From Marsupella aquatica (taxonomy: Eukaryota > Marchantiophyta), in the NCBI GenBank assembly GCA_973895155.1, contig OZ316894.1:15066001-15130000 (forward strand): a stretch of 64,000 bases of DNA, read 5' to 3'. Of this stretch, positions 22,870 through 33,611 are shown piece after piece. Position numbers and translations under genes: made by a program. Position 1 is the stretch's first letter; each line of letters starts with the position of its first letter. Below the pieces are notes generated by a model. That model ran no database searches. It was not told where the DNA came from and saw nothing but the letters and a program-made list of their open reading frames with translations.

Positions 22870-23403
22870 ATGCTGCCTCTTCCAGACCGTCAGGCCCTAT
22901 GTAGGGTCCTCCTACGGGTTGCATCGTGCATGGCTACTGCTTGGGCTTACTTGTGTGGATTGGTAACCAGACAGAGTGTAGCTCCATCCGAGATAATGCC
23001 TGCAGACCTTGGATGTGTTGTGAATGCTGTGGTGAATGAGGATGCACAGTCGGAAGAGGACATTTACTTTTCAGCAGATGAGTTAGACAAGCACGATGCT
23101 GTAGGTGGTTCCTTGTTGCCTGATTTGGCAGATGATATAGTTCTTACACATGTCTGGCCGAGGGTTCTTGTGGTGTCTGGCGCACAAGATATCTGCAAAT
23201 ATAGACTAATTAGTACCCAGTGGAGGGACTTGGTAGCAACATGTGCACCATGGAGGGCACTGCTGCCATTGCTTGTAGGCACGGATCGAAGACCACCATG
23301 GCATGAGCAGGGTTTAGACCTTGATGACTTAATGTACATGCCTGAGTACCTCAGGGCTGAGTGGCATCGACAACAGGATTGGTATCCGTATTTGATGTGG
23401 TAG
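22870..23403 (+). CDS. F-box-like protein
   Basis: 177 residues from the first in-frame ATG. After an acidic stretch (EDAQSEEDIYFSADELD), residues about 95-145 read as an F-box: LPDLADDIVLTHVWPRVL..., CKYRLISTQWRDLV, CAPWRALL. The spacing of the Leu-Pro, the hydrophobic helix and the Trp-Arg matches the family. F-box proteins bind SKP1 and bring substrates to SCF ubiquitin ligases. The short C-terminal part has no LRR, Kelch or other substrate-binding repeat, so what it would recruit is unknown. An acceptor-like GGTCGCAG lies about 85 bases upstream of the ATG. The family call rests on one short domain, so it is less certain than the PHD and BRCT calls. Confidence 0.65.
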   Translation: MLPLPDRQALCRVLLRVASCMATAWAYLCGLVTRQSVAPSEIMPADLGCVVNAVVNEDAQSEEDIYFSADELDKHDAVGGSLLPDLADDIVLTHVWPRVLVVSGAQDICKYRLISTQWRDLVATCAPWRALLPLLVGTDRRPPWHEQGLDLDDLMYMPEYLRAEWHRQQDWYPYLMW

Positions 23404-23729
23404 TAAGATGAGGACATCTCACACCGGTCTCGCACCTGGCACCTGTGTCTATGACTATACATGATTGGACTCTGATATGGTCATGGATGTACGTGCAGAG
23501 GCAGTACATGTGAGGACAGCGGAGGAGTTGACACCCTCAAACATTTAGGAATTTTGTCTCATTCACTTGAGAATAGGTACATGACTCAGGCACCTATATT
23601 TTTTGTTTTTTTGTTTTTTTGGAACGTTACGTATTTTGGCAAGTACAGTCGGGGGTGAAATCCTTAACAGGAAGTGTATTTTTCACTTGCATAATAAAAT
23701 GACAGGGTGCTGAGTGCGTGTGTATAGTG
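23404..23729 (+). other. spacer before the transposase gene
   Basis: Noncoding. It contains a poly-T run (about 23599-23620), an AATAAAA signal near 23693 that could polyadenylate upstream transcripts, and an acceptor-like ATGACAG at about 23700-23706. Confidence 0.5.
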
Positions 23730-26700
23730 ATGGCTCCAAGGTTGCCTCTTCACAACCCATTTAGGATTAGGCATCATGATTCTAAATTGTGGATGCGTGA
23801 ACAAGCCCGGGCCGCCCAAGGTAGGAGTAGGAGGATGAGATGCCCATGCACACAGTGCCAAGGATTCAAGTCGTTGAGTTTGAACACTGTGCACCTTCAC
23901 CTGCTGCGGCATGAAAGGCACCCTCGGTGGAGGGTTTGGAATGTACCAGCAGAAGAAGACTCCTCTGATGAAGAGTGGAGAGCTGACTTTGTGGATTCTA
24001 ATACAGCTAGGCGTAGAGACTACGTAGAGCAGGACATAGACTGTGCAGAGGATGGTCCTGGGGTCCAACATGAGAACGTGGATGACCAAGATGGAGATGC
24101 AGAGGCAATCACTGAGGACGGTGGGATGGATGTCCCAAGAATGGTTCAAGAGATTTTTGAAGACCTTGATGCTTTTTACGACACAGTGGAATCAGAAGAG
24201 GACAATGAACCGCAGCCACACATTGGCGACGGCCAAGCTCAACCTGACTTTGACATTGGGGAAGGTGCAGCAGAGAGGGAGTGGGTGTTTGGGGGCCCAA
24301 AACACATCAAAGAAGCTTGCATTCCTATCTACGAGGGGTCGAACTACTCCAAGCTGGGTTTTGTCGTGTTGTTGTTGAACATCTGTGGCAATCACAATGT
24401 TCCCAATATATTTGTGACAGAGTTGTTGACCTTCCTGCGCCGAAATGTGTTACCAGATGGTAATTCAATTCCAAAAAATATGTACGAGGCTAGGAAATTG
24501 ATGTCTAACCTTGGGCTGAACTATGTGTCTATTGACGCATGCCCTGATGGGTGTGTTCTCTTTCGCAAAGAGCATGCAGATAAATTGACATGCCCTCATT
24601 GTGGTAAGCACAGGTACAAGAATGTAGGGAAATGTACACACCCTGCCAAGGTTCTTCGTCATTTTCCTCTCATTCCTAGACTACAACGTCTGTTTAGATG
24701 CCCTGCCATTTCCAAGCTGATGACATGGACTCCTGATAACAAGAGCAGTGATGGCCTGCAGCGTCACATTGGAGATTCCAACCATTGGAAATTTGTTGAT
24801 GAGAGGTGGCCACAGTTTGCTGCAGAGAAGCGGAACTTTCGATTTGGTCTATCACTGGATGGAGTAAACCCATTTGGAGACAAAAACAACCGTTATTCAT
24901 GTTGGCCGGTTACGCTGCTAAATTACAACCTTCCCCCATGGATGACTACAAAGAGGTTTTTTGTCATGATGGTGCTGTTAATCCCTGGACCAGCTTCTGT
25001 GACCGAGCAATTCATAGATATCATGTTGGCTCCAGCAGTGGAAGAGTGGAAGACTTTGTGGATAGAAGGGGTGTTAACCCATGATGTTCTGAAGGGGCTT
25101 CTTCGACCTAGCCCCTTTAGACTGCATGCAATTTGTTTGCTGGATATAGCAGATTACCCAGGCCATGGCATCATATCTGGACGAGTGACAAAGGGCTATG
25201 TGGGGTGCACACCATGTGGGAAAAATGTGACAAGTGAGTGGTCGCATGCCCTGCACAGTATGAAATTTCAGGGGCATAGAAGGTATCTGCCTGTTGATCA
25301 TCCTTACAGGCACACACGGTCTCAAATTGCACACTTCAACAACAAAACAGAGCTTCGTGGCCCACCACAGAGGGTCACCAGAGAGCAAGTCCTGAGGTGG
25401 GCAGCCAGGAAGGCTGATTGGGACAAGAGAAGTGCCACTGATCGAGAACCTGAGGATCCAGTGGTGAAACACGGTGTGAAAAGACAGACCTTGATGGACT
25501 TGGAGTTGGAGTACTGGAGGGTAATGTACTTAGCCTCCAGCCCCTGTATGATTGCAATTTTAGATTGGAGCAATGGTGGATTGATGTTGGTTACAATCCT
25601 CCTATGTGGTTAATTAGTGTTTCTGTTGTTGAATTCTTTGCTTTGTGGAGTGCAGGAATTCGAGCCCAGCAAACACAATGTGGACGTCATGCACATTGAG
25701 AAAAATATTTGTGAGAGCTTGCTGAAGTTCTTGTCGGGTGAGAAAGATACAGGAGCAGTTCGAGCTGATATGCAACACAAGGGGATTCGCCCTCACCTTT
25801 GGTTGAAGCCCCATGCAAGCAATCCCAATGTACTTCTCAAGTTCCAAGCTCCCTATGTGTGCACACAGGATGAATGGAAGACATTCTTGTATAGATTGAG
25901 CTGTCTGAAAGTGCCCTCTGGCTATGTTGGTGCCTTCAAGAAGCATATTACAAAGAATAAACTTGGCAGTATGAAAACACATGACTACCATGTGTTGATG
26001 CAACACATTCTGCCCCTATGCCTCAGAGGTCTCATGCAGAAACCAGTCCGTAATGTCATTCTTCGACTGTGCAATGTATTTTGCCGTATATGTGTGAAAG
26101 TGTGGGATCCCCAAGGATTGGAGCAGTTGAAGCAGGATGCTGCTTATGTCCTCTGTGACTTGGAGATATACTTCCCCCCTGCTTTCTTTGATGTTATGAC
26201 TCATCTCCTAATCCATGTGGTAGAAGAGCTAGGGCAGTATGGGCCAGTCAGTACCAGATGGATGTACCCTATGGAGCGATACATGAAGTTGTTGAAAGGT
26301 CATGTGAGAACATACTACAGGCCAGAGGCTTCCATGGCATTGGGGTACATTACGGATGAGACGTTGGGATTCCTAACAGAGTACATGGCTGGGTCTGGTG
26401 AAGCTATGACAAGAGTTTGGAAATCTGGTGAAGATGATGGAGTGAGTGGCGAGGTTGTTGAAGGTGTGGGACGTGCTGTTCAACTGCCTGTTGCGATTCG
26501 AGACAAGGCTCATTCATATGTGCTGGCAAACACAGAGCCTATGCAACCATGGTGGAGGTGAGTGATTGAATTGACTTGCCTTTGTTGTGATGCTTCTTGT
26601 CTGTTCCAAGGGTGATCTTAGGTTGTCATGTGTTGTTTAGACCTAACTATGCCTGTACCTCATAATGCAGGGAATATGATATGCAAAAAGCTGCACACTC

Positions 26701-27430
26701 TGGGCAGCAGGATCCCTTCCCACAGTTCGAGCAGTGGATTCGGGTGACAATTCGAGAGCATAGTAGACATCACCCAGATATGGAGAATGATTTGTATCTT
26801 CTATCTGTGCCACCACGATTGTCTATTCTGACCTACAAACGGATGAGAGCTTATGGAAATCATTATCGAGTGAGGGATGAGCAGGGTGACCATTGTGTAT
26901 CATATGATTGTGGTTTGATTTCTGTGTTTGAGCAGAGAACCTCTGAAGAACAGAGGGGGTGGATGAAGATGGGTTACGTGGGGGAGTTGACCGACATTTG
27001 GGTGTTGAATTATGGTAACACAAGTGTCCCAGTGATATTGATGAAGGGATCATGGGTGAAATCAGAGTGGCAGAGACCAAGGGCCACCATGAAGCGTGAT
27101 CATGATGGGTTCTTGTTGGCCAATTTTAGGTCCAGAGTACCAGAATGGTCTGAGCCTTTTGTTTTCCCTAGCCAAGTTGAACAGGCTTTCTTTGCAGATG
27201 TGGAGGAGTCACATGACTGGAGGGTGGTATGCCATAGCCAAGCACGGAACAGGCGGATGGATGGAAGTAAAGTAGAGTTCAGTTTGGATGACCATGCTGC
27301 ATTCGAGCATCCTAGTCATGAGACTGTACTTCCAACTCGGGCAGGGACTGACTACATCCCCTTAACATTGAGAGAGACATATGATGAACCTGGGCAAATG
27401 GAATATGATGAGGTTGATGATTTGCAATAG
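23730..27430 (+). CDS. CACTA TNP2 transposase (TNPD), 3 exons
   Basis: Model: exons 23730-25520, 25656-26557, 26671-27430; both introns are GT-AG and keep frame, giving 1150 residues. The N-terminus (about 20-75) is the transposase-associated domain with CPCTQC and a following HLLRHER. The TNP2 catalytic domain runs from about residue 200, with the first Asp in FGLSLDGVNPFG, the second in CLLDIADYPGHGIISG and the HNVDVMHIEKNICE block at the start of exon 2. Exon 2 also carries a DUF4218-type segment (FFDVMTHLLIHVVEELGQYGP...RWMYPMERYMK). Exon 3 carries a DUF4216-type segment (GELTDIWVLNYGN..VPVILMKGSWVK). This is the complete domain set of plant CACTA transposases, which cut at the terminal repeats. 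No lesion is seen. The ATG at 23730 is the first in frame; a GTG 12 bases earlier is not needed. Confidence 0.95.
25521..25655 (+). other. intron 1 of the TNP2 gene
   Basis: Phase-0 intron, GTAATG...TGCAG. An in-frame TAA at 25611-25613 lies within it; removing the intron joins two halves of the TNP2 domain in frame. Confidence 0.9.
26558..26670 (+). other. intron 2 of the TNP2 gene
   Basis: GTGAGT...ATGCAG, phase 2, restoring an AGG codon across the junction and joining the DUF4218 and DUF4216 parts. Confidence 0.88.
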
Positions 27431-27607
27431 GCAACAGCTGGCGATTGGCAAGTATGAGGTTGAGGATGACTACCTGCACAGAGTCACATAACGGGAATTG
27501 CTGCCTGGAATGATGTTTAGGATAGTTGGATATGCATGAAATTGATTGATACTTTGAATTTAGTGTGCTGATTCTCCCTGTTTGGTTGTGGGTGTTGTGC
27601 AGAAGCT

Positions 27608-30600
27608 ATGGGGGAAGAGGGTGATGACATGGAGACAGACATGGGGCTTGGAGAGTGGGGTGAAGAGGAAAGATTGGATATGGATGGAGACCCAGATGCA
27701 GGGGGCTCACAGAAAAATGCACCTGTGCAAGATGCACAGGGCCCTCATCAAGTCCCAGGTAGGTGGGCAGCTAGAGAGAAATCACATAATCCATACCCTA
27801 GAAGGAGCCAGAGTTATTGGCAAGGGACGCCTGATAATTATGATGATGACTATGATGGAGCAGAAGATGGATGGGATGAATATGAACACCCAGAGCGTGG
27901 TAGAGACGGGTACAGAGGGCAATGGAAAGGTGAGGAGGATGATTGGACAAGTAAGTGCCTTGTGCTAGTGATTTTGTGATGATAGTAGAGATTTAGCTCA
28001 ATATGCACTTATCTGATGTGTAGCTAGGGCAAAGAGTTTATCTTACAGGTCCATGAGTGTGGCATGTACCTGTTGGTATGCAGACTCTGATTGGGACAAT
28101 CACGAAAACAACAAAGGCCATCCACGTTCAGATAGGAGGCAATCATTCACAGGCGGGAGAAACGCCCCTAATTCATCAAGACAAAGCAATAGGACAGGTG
28201 GTCCAGAACCATCTATGCGCCAAGGGAGAGGTAACTTGGTCATTGCAGAATTGCTCTGAAGTCCACTGTATATTTGGCAGCGGGATTTATGATTCATACT
28301 TACCTAATGTAAGTGACTGTAAATGGATCCTGTAAATGTGCAGGGACTCCAGGGAGGTTTGGACAATGCAATCCAGGCCGTGGGGGGAGATCAGGCCGTG
28401 GAGGGACCCCAGGCCGTGGGGGGACACCAGGCCGTGGAGGGACACCTAGTAGCGCTTCAGGGAGTACCAAGGCAGGAGACAGTAACAAATTTGGTAAAGT
28501 AGAAGTGAATTCCGAAGGTTGGATAACTCCCACATGTGATGGTAAGAACCGTTGGCATTCTGACCTAAGAGGAGAAGTATTGCGTTGGTTAGATTTGAGC
28601 ATTACAGAGTTTAGGAGTCAGAACAAAGCTGATTGGGCTGCTATCTGCAAGGACATTCTTGAATGGTGGGAGTATGTTGGTAATGATGGTAAGGGCCCAG
28701 TTGAAGATTGCATATCAGATTATGCAATGAGGATTTTGAAACAAGAGAGGCATAGGTTGAAAAGGATGTGGATAGACAATGGTTCTAACAGGAGAATGCC
28801 ACCACCCCCATCATTGGAACTGGATCAATGGACACGGTTAATCAAAGGGTTCATGTCGGAGGCTGGACAGAGCAAGAGTGAACTGATGTCAAATGCTCGA
28901 GGCAAAGTGAAACACCTTTCACAGGCTGGGAGAGGAAGTTATGCTCCAGTGAAAGAACAATTGGTAAGGCAGTGACATGCCTGATAGTAAGCCTCAAACT
29001 TATCATCTTGCTACCATTATTACATTTTCATTGACAATCAACACTTGGTTTCATTCATATGTATGTTGATGTGGACTGCAGAAGAAATTGACAGGTGAAG
29101 AACCATCAGCACAAGAAGTGAGAGAGGAGTTCATGAAACAAAGGAGTGAGGTGACAAGTGTAACTTCCAAACAGGTGATTATGTTGTAATTCTGTATGTT
29201 CTGTGACTATTTGGCCTTGAGCATCAGAAAGAAATGTAGTAGGAAGTAAGCAACCAGTTCTTGGGGACAGTTATCTGAGATATGTAAGCTATGTTATGAC
29301 AGGGAACTGTTACAACTCTCACAAAGATGTGTGAACGGTTGAAGTCATTAGAGTGTGGACTCCCTCGAGTGGAAAGTAAATTGGCTGATCGTTTGGATAT
29401 TGTGGAGGCATATGTAGCGAACCTTCTTGCATCAGTGGAATCTAATTTCAAGCTTGTGATTGAAAAATTGGGTGGTTCCCAACCAAACAATGAGGGCAAC
29501 ATTGTACAAAGTGTGCCCTTGTTAACAAAAAAGGGAATTGGCAAATCTAACACAGGTATGGAAATGACACCGGCCCATTGTTCATTGTGTCCTATGTTCA
29601 AATGTTAGAAGTAAGTTTTCATGAATTGAGTGAATGGTTTGAATGCAGGAAGAGTGGAGGCAGAGAAGGACCCTGTAATCAGTAAGCAGAAGGGCAAGAA
29701 GGTTGCTGAGACAGGTAACCTGCTATGATCCAATACATTACATTTGAAAAGTGCATGGAGTTTTGTGAAGCTTAAGCCGGTTGGAGGTAATCTTTTCTGT
29801 AAGAACTGGTTGGATGAACTGGGATCTGAAGTGACATCATGATTGATGTATCAGGTGATTCAAAGAGCAATAATGAAGAAGATGTGCCCAGTGCCTCAGT
29901 GACCATAGCCAAGGAGGTATCAGGTAAGCTGATGCTTTAAATTCCTCTATATGAATGTTGAGCAACAATTCAGTGGTTAATAGATTCAACCTGAATATTG
30001 TGGTGTGTTTATTGATCAACAGAAGCAGACATGGAGCATATGGCAATGGCAAAGAAGGGGAAGAAGGCTGTTCATAATGGTAAGGAGATAGTGACAACTT
30101 TGTGGTTGGTGACATGTACATTTAGCACATGTGATGAGTGATTGACTTATGTTGGACATGACACTGAATTGTAGTTGATGCAGAGTTGACAGACTCTCAA
30201 CCAAGTGGGAGTAGGGTGAAGCGACGTCGAAACTTGGGAGCAACATTGGATGCAAGTAAGATTGTAGATGCTTCAATTGAAGCAAGTACAATGTTGGCAG
30301 ATACTGAGATGATGTCGCAGGGAAATCCTGCTACACAATCAGAAGTGTCAAATATGGATGCAGATTCTTTGAAGAAGAGTGTAGCCAATTCTCGATCACC
30401 AGCACAAAACACTCGTGCCAAAGTCATGACTCGCAACCAAGGTATGAATAATGTCATGTATAAGCCACCCAGGAAAGCCAAGAAAAACAGCCAGGGTAAG
30501 GTGGAGGTGATAGCCACAGCAGAGCCAGTCCATAATCTTCTATCATGGGAGGATGACTCGCAGGTATGTGTGGGTACAGGCATTTTGCGACCGGATCATG

Positions 30601-30779
30601 CAAAATTCCATGGCAAAGTGGTCCCGGATGACCATGTAGTAGTGTTGTTGACTACAGTGATTGTATCTGATTATAATTTGCCATTTCCGAATAGAGACGA
30701 TGATCCACCTCAGGAAATAATTGCAGATGCAGTAGGATCTCTTGTGCTCTGGCCATCAGAGTGTGTTAGTCTGCAGTGA
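27608..30779 (+). CDS. TNPA-like CACTA protein, 9 exons
   Basis: Model: 27608-27950, 28084-28230, 28344-28963, 29082-29174, 29303-29555, 29649-29714, 29855-29923, 30023-30079, 30175-30779. Every junction is GT-AG and the phases all agree, giving 750 residues. Exon 1 is acidic. Exon 3 opens with a Gly/Arg repeat (GRGGTP units) and then a Transposase_24/Ptta-type domain with WADICKDILEWW-like helices and the NARGKVKHLSQAGRGSYAP block. Exon 5 is predicted coiled coil. Exons 6-8 are short, basic, and each separated by a phase-1 intron. The last exon is basic and ends in a DUF8039-like domain (GTGILRPDHAKFHGKVV...DAVGSLVLWP). In En/Spm the equivalent protein binds subterminal repeats and brings the ends together. 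The start could lie in an earlier exon: an acceptor-like TTGTGCAG ends six bases before the ATG. Confidence 0.85.
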
Positions 30780-31279
30780 CTGAATGCAAGTGTAGATAGC
30801 ATCATGTGAATTGTGTCACATTTTGACATTGCCTTGGAAAGATCCAAGAAATATCTGTACCAATTTTTCCATTTGGTAAAGAGGATGAAGGAGACGTTGT
30901 GTGTGACATTGATATTTCTGAATTCTGTATGTATGAAACAAGTGATTGATGTCAAACTATGGCTCTATGGTGATTGTCTATGATACTTGAATCTATTTTA
31001 TCATTTCAGTATTAGTGTGTATGGTATAGAGGAATACTTTGTGACCTTCTTTGTAGTCTATGAAGTTTGAATCTGTGAATTCATATTAGTGTACATGGTA
31101 TAGAAGATGGCTTTCTGAAACTATGTATTCTAATGTTAACATGATGAATGGTGAACTTATAGAGTGAGTTCATTCCAAGTACACAATAAAACATGAATGC
31201 AATATGTTATTTGTGCACAAGAGTGGGTTCATTCCAAGTAGTATAGTGGGGTCTTCATCACTCATATCCAGTTGACATA
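30780..31279 (+). other. 3' region of the CACTA element
   Basis: AT-rich, noncoding. Two related segments (about 31002-31040 and 31083-31110) share a TATTAGTGTNNATGGTATAGA theme. It probably contains the terminator of the TNPA-like transcript. Confidence 0.5.
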
Positions 31280-31587
31280 AAAGACTTATACATACCCCAC
31301 AAAGTATATTTAAAGACTACCCTCCATAACCTTTTTAGTCGTTCCCAACGACTCATCATCGCAGCCCATAAAAGACTAAAAACGACTCACCAAAGCTACC
31401 CACACAAAGACTAAAATAGACTGAAAATCCAGTCTATTAAACGACTTATAAACCAGTTCTATAAAGGACTCAGTTGATTATAGTAACAAAACATACGACT
31501 CGCAGTCCTATAAAGGACTAGAGTCCTTCCCAGTCGTTTCCAAGTCCTATACGGTACTGAATAGTCGTTTAATGGGGTCTAAATACC
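31280..31587. repeat. CACTA right subterminal repeats
   Basis: At least fifteen short motifs in both orientations: AAAGACTA, ACGACTC/ACGACTT, AGTCGTTT, TATAAAGGACT, AGTCCTTT. The density is much higher than at the left end. Confidence 0.8.
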
Positions 31588-31605
31588 CCCCGGTTTCTAC
31601 TAGTG
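31588..31605 (-). repeat. CACTA right terminal inverted repeat
   Basis: CCCCGGTTTCTACTAGTG, the exact inverse of the left end. The base after it begins TCA, not the GTA found on the left. Confidence 0.93.
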
Positions 31606-32306
31606 TCAAGACGCCGGTACAAAGGCAAGCATTGTAATTCGAGGAAGTGAGTCTCCACAACTGAATATGAAGTTGTGTGGTATGGTTTTTGTTCTCATGA
31701 TGAAATTTGAATGTCTTGGGTGTGTAGCTTCATTTTGTTATTTGGGTTAGTGGTTCATAGTCTAGTCTTTAGAATGTTAGGGAATAAAAAGCTATGTTGT
31801 GGGTGGTCGGTGACCATATCTCTTTCAATATGTCACCAAATCTGGATCTGTAAAGAGCATTGGAAAGATCTGGTCACGTCGAGTAAAATCAATATAAAAC
31901 TCTATGAAAACAAAGGTGATTAAGAAAGATTCAACCTGATTAGTGTGATGGGTTAACTTGTGGCCAAAATTAACGGGTTCTGCTACGGTTTTGGGTTAAC
32001 TTAAGCTTGGCCACGGCTTAGTTTTGGGCCACGACTTAGTTTGGGCCACGACTTAGTTTTGGGCCATGGCTTAGCTTAGGTGAGCTTGGCCATGGCTTAG
32101 CTTAGGTCAGGACTACTTTAGTTTAGGCTTAACCCAAGTTTGGGTTAGACTGAACTCGGGTTAGCCTAAAATGGGGCCGGGGTTAGCATAGGTCATCTCG
32201 GGTTTGGGCTTAGCTTAGCCTAGGTTAGCGGGTAGCGGATTAGCGGGTAGCGGTTTAACCCAAGGCCATGGGTTAGCTCTACTCAGGTTAGCTATGTAAC
32301 TGCAAC
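31606..32306. other. flank with GGCCA-CTTAG repeats, upstream of the LINE
   Basis: No gene. From about 31960 to 32240 a short theme (TTGGGCCACGACTTAGTTT, TTGGCCATGGCTTAGCTTAGG) recurs about six times and grades into TTGGGTTAG-type repeats. The DNA just after the LINE 3' tail also reads CTTGGGTTAG, which fits insertion of the LINE into this repeat, but a duplication cannot be delimited. Confidence 0.55.
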
Positions 32307-32760
32307 CGGCTGCGGTTTGAGCTCAGATTTTGCCAGAGCATTGGAAACAGCAAGAATGTATCACTGGCAAAGTTAGAGCTGCAACCGACATCGTTTGGTA
32401 TGCACTTTAGCATGCGCGATCTGCTATGTCTCCAATTTCGCGATTCTGAGCTCGGGGCGAAATTTCACTTCGAGTTAGAAGGGCAATCGGCTGCGGTTTG
32501 AGCTCAGATTTTGCCAGAGCATTGGAAACAGCAAGAATGTATCACTGGCAAAGTTAGAGCTGCAACCAACATCGTTTGGTATGCACTTTAGCATGCACGA
32601 TCTGCTACGTGTCCAGTTTCAAGATTCTGAGCTTGGGGCAAAATTTCACTTCGAGTTGGAAGGGCAATCGGCTGCGGTTTGAGCTCAGATTTGGGCAGAG
32701 TGTTGCAAACAGCGAGAGTGTATCACTGGCAAAGGTAGAGCTGCAACTGACATCCTCTAC
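32307..32760 (+). repeat. LINE 5' UTR tandem monomers, 181 bp, about 2.5 copies
   Basis: Units start at 32307, 32488 and 32669 with CGGCTGCGGTTTGAGCTCAG and continue with GCAAACAGC/GGAAACAGCAAGA and TATCACTGGCAAAG. The third is cut off at the ORF1 leader. The units resemble the promoter monomers of mammalian L1 in arrangement, not in sequence. Confidence 0.85.
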
Positions 32761-32819
32761 TGCTCCCAATTTCTATTTGTCGTCTAAGAGTACATTCTAA
32801 CAACAGTTTCAGCTTTGTG

Positions 32820-33590
32820 ATGGCAACGGAGGAGATTGCCCATCTCAAGGCTTTGCTTGAGAAAATCTTAGTTGTGGCTGAAAACTCCGCAATTGAGATT
32901 ACCACACTCAGCAAGGAGGTGACAGAGCTAAAGAATGAGAATGTCAAGCAAAAGAGGTTGATTAGTGATCTTCGATCTCAAACTCAGGAGAATGGTAAGC
33001 AACTCTCATTGCTTGCATCGTGTTTTGGAGACATGGAGAAGAGTATGTGCCCAGAGAAATCAGTGATACATGAGGCTGTAGGGGAAATTGAGGAGAAGCT
33101 CAAAACCTTTGCACAGGCTGCAAAACAATCACATATGGAATTTGTCCAAGCCAAGGAGGAGGAGAGGAGAGCACTAGAGGAAGAACACAAGAACCAGCAT
33201 GCAAGAGTCAGCAACTGCAAAATATCAGGCCTTGTTGAGGAGGAGAAGGAAGACACCAAGAAGGTAGCAATTTCATTCTTCCAATCTCAGATGAAAGTGC
33301 ATGACCCTATCATTTTGCAAGCATATAGGATTGGGCAAAAGAAGGGGGACCTTCCACGTCCAATCTTGGTGAAGTTTGCAGCTGAATCCGAGAAAGCTAG
33401 AGTGATGGCTAACAGGAGCATGCTTAAAGGGCTAAGGATTTGGTTGGATGATGATCTGACTCCCACACAAGTCCAAGCAAGGAAAATTGAGCTTGAGAAG
33501 GTGAGGGTAGCCAAAGACCAAGGATTGGTAGCCTACTTGCGCAATGGACAAGCTGTTGTTACCAATAAGAAGAGAGTTGTTTCTAAATGA
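32820..33590 (+). CDS. LINE ORF1 protein (coiled coil, RNA-binding)
   Basis: 256 residues from the ATG at 32820. Residues about 1-125 are heptad-rich (long coiled coil, trimerisation in L1 ORF1p). The remainder resembles the L1 ORF1 RRM and C-terminal domain: NCKISGLVEEE, a LQAYRIGQKKGDLPRPILVKF strand, KARVMANRSMLKGLRIWLDDDLT, then RKIELEKVR. The family acts as nucleic-acid chaperone in the retrotransposition particle. The frame is intact. The stop TGA at 33588-33590 lies 21 bases before the ORF2 ATG, suggesting reinitiation. Confidence 0.85.
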   Translation: MATEEIAHLKALLEKILVVAENSAIEITTLSKEVTELKNENVKQKRLISDLRSQTQENGKQLSLLASCFGDMEKSMCPEKSVIHEAVGEIEEKLKTFAQAAKQSHMEFVQAKEEERRALEEEHKNQHARVSNCKISGLVEEEKEDTKKVAISFFQSQMKVHDPIILQAYRIGQKKGDLPRPILVKFAAESEKARVMANRSMLKGLRIWLDDDLTPTQVQARKIELEKVRVAKDQGLVAYLRNGQAVVTNKKRVVSK

Positions 33591-33611
33591 TGGATCGGGA
33601 CCTTGAGAGTC

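Larger units (their letters stand above)
15066..31605 (+). mobile_element. CACTA (En/Spm-type) DNA transposon, 16.5 kb, with accessory genes
   Basis: Both ends carry the same 18-bp terminal inverted repeat beginning CACTA. Next to each end lies a field of short repeats in both orientations with a GACTA/ACGACT/AGTCGTT theme, as expected of CACTA subterminal repeats bound by the TNPA protein. Inside, on one strand, are five genes: EDM2-like PHD, twin-BRCT, F-box-like, TNP2 transposase (TNPD) and a TNPA-like protein. Typical plant CACTA elements carry only the last two. The 3-bp flanks are GTA on the left and TCA on the right, so no target-site duplication is seen. All five genes are free of obvious lesions, which suggests a recent or active element. 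Confidence 0.9.
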
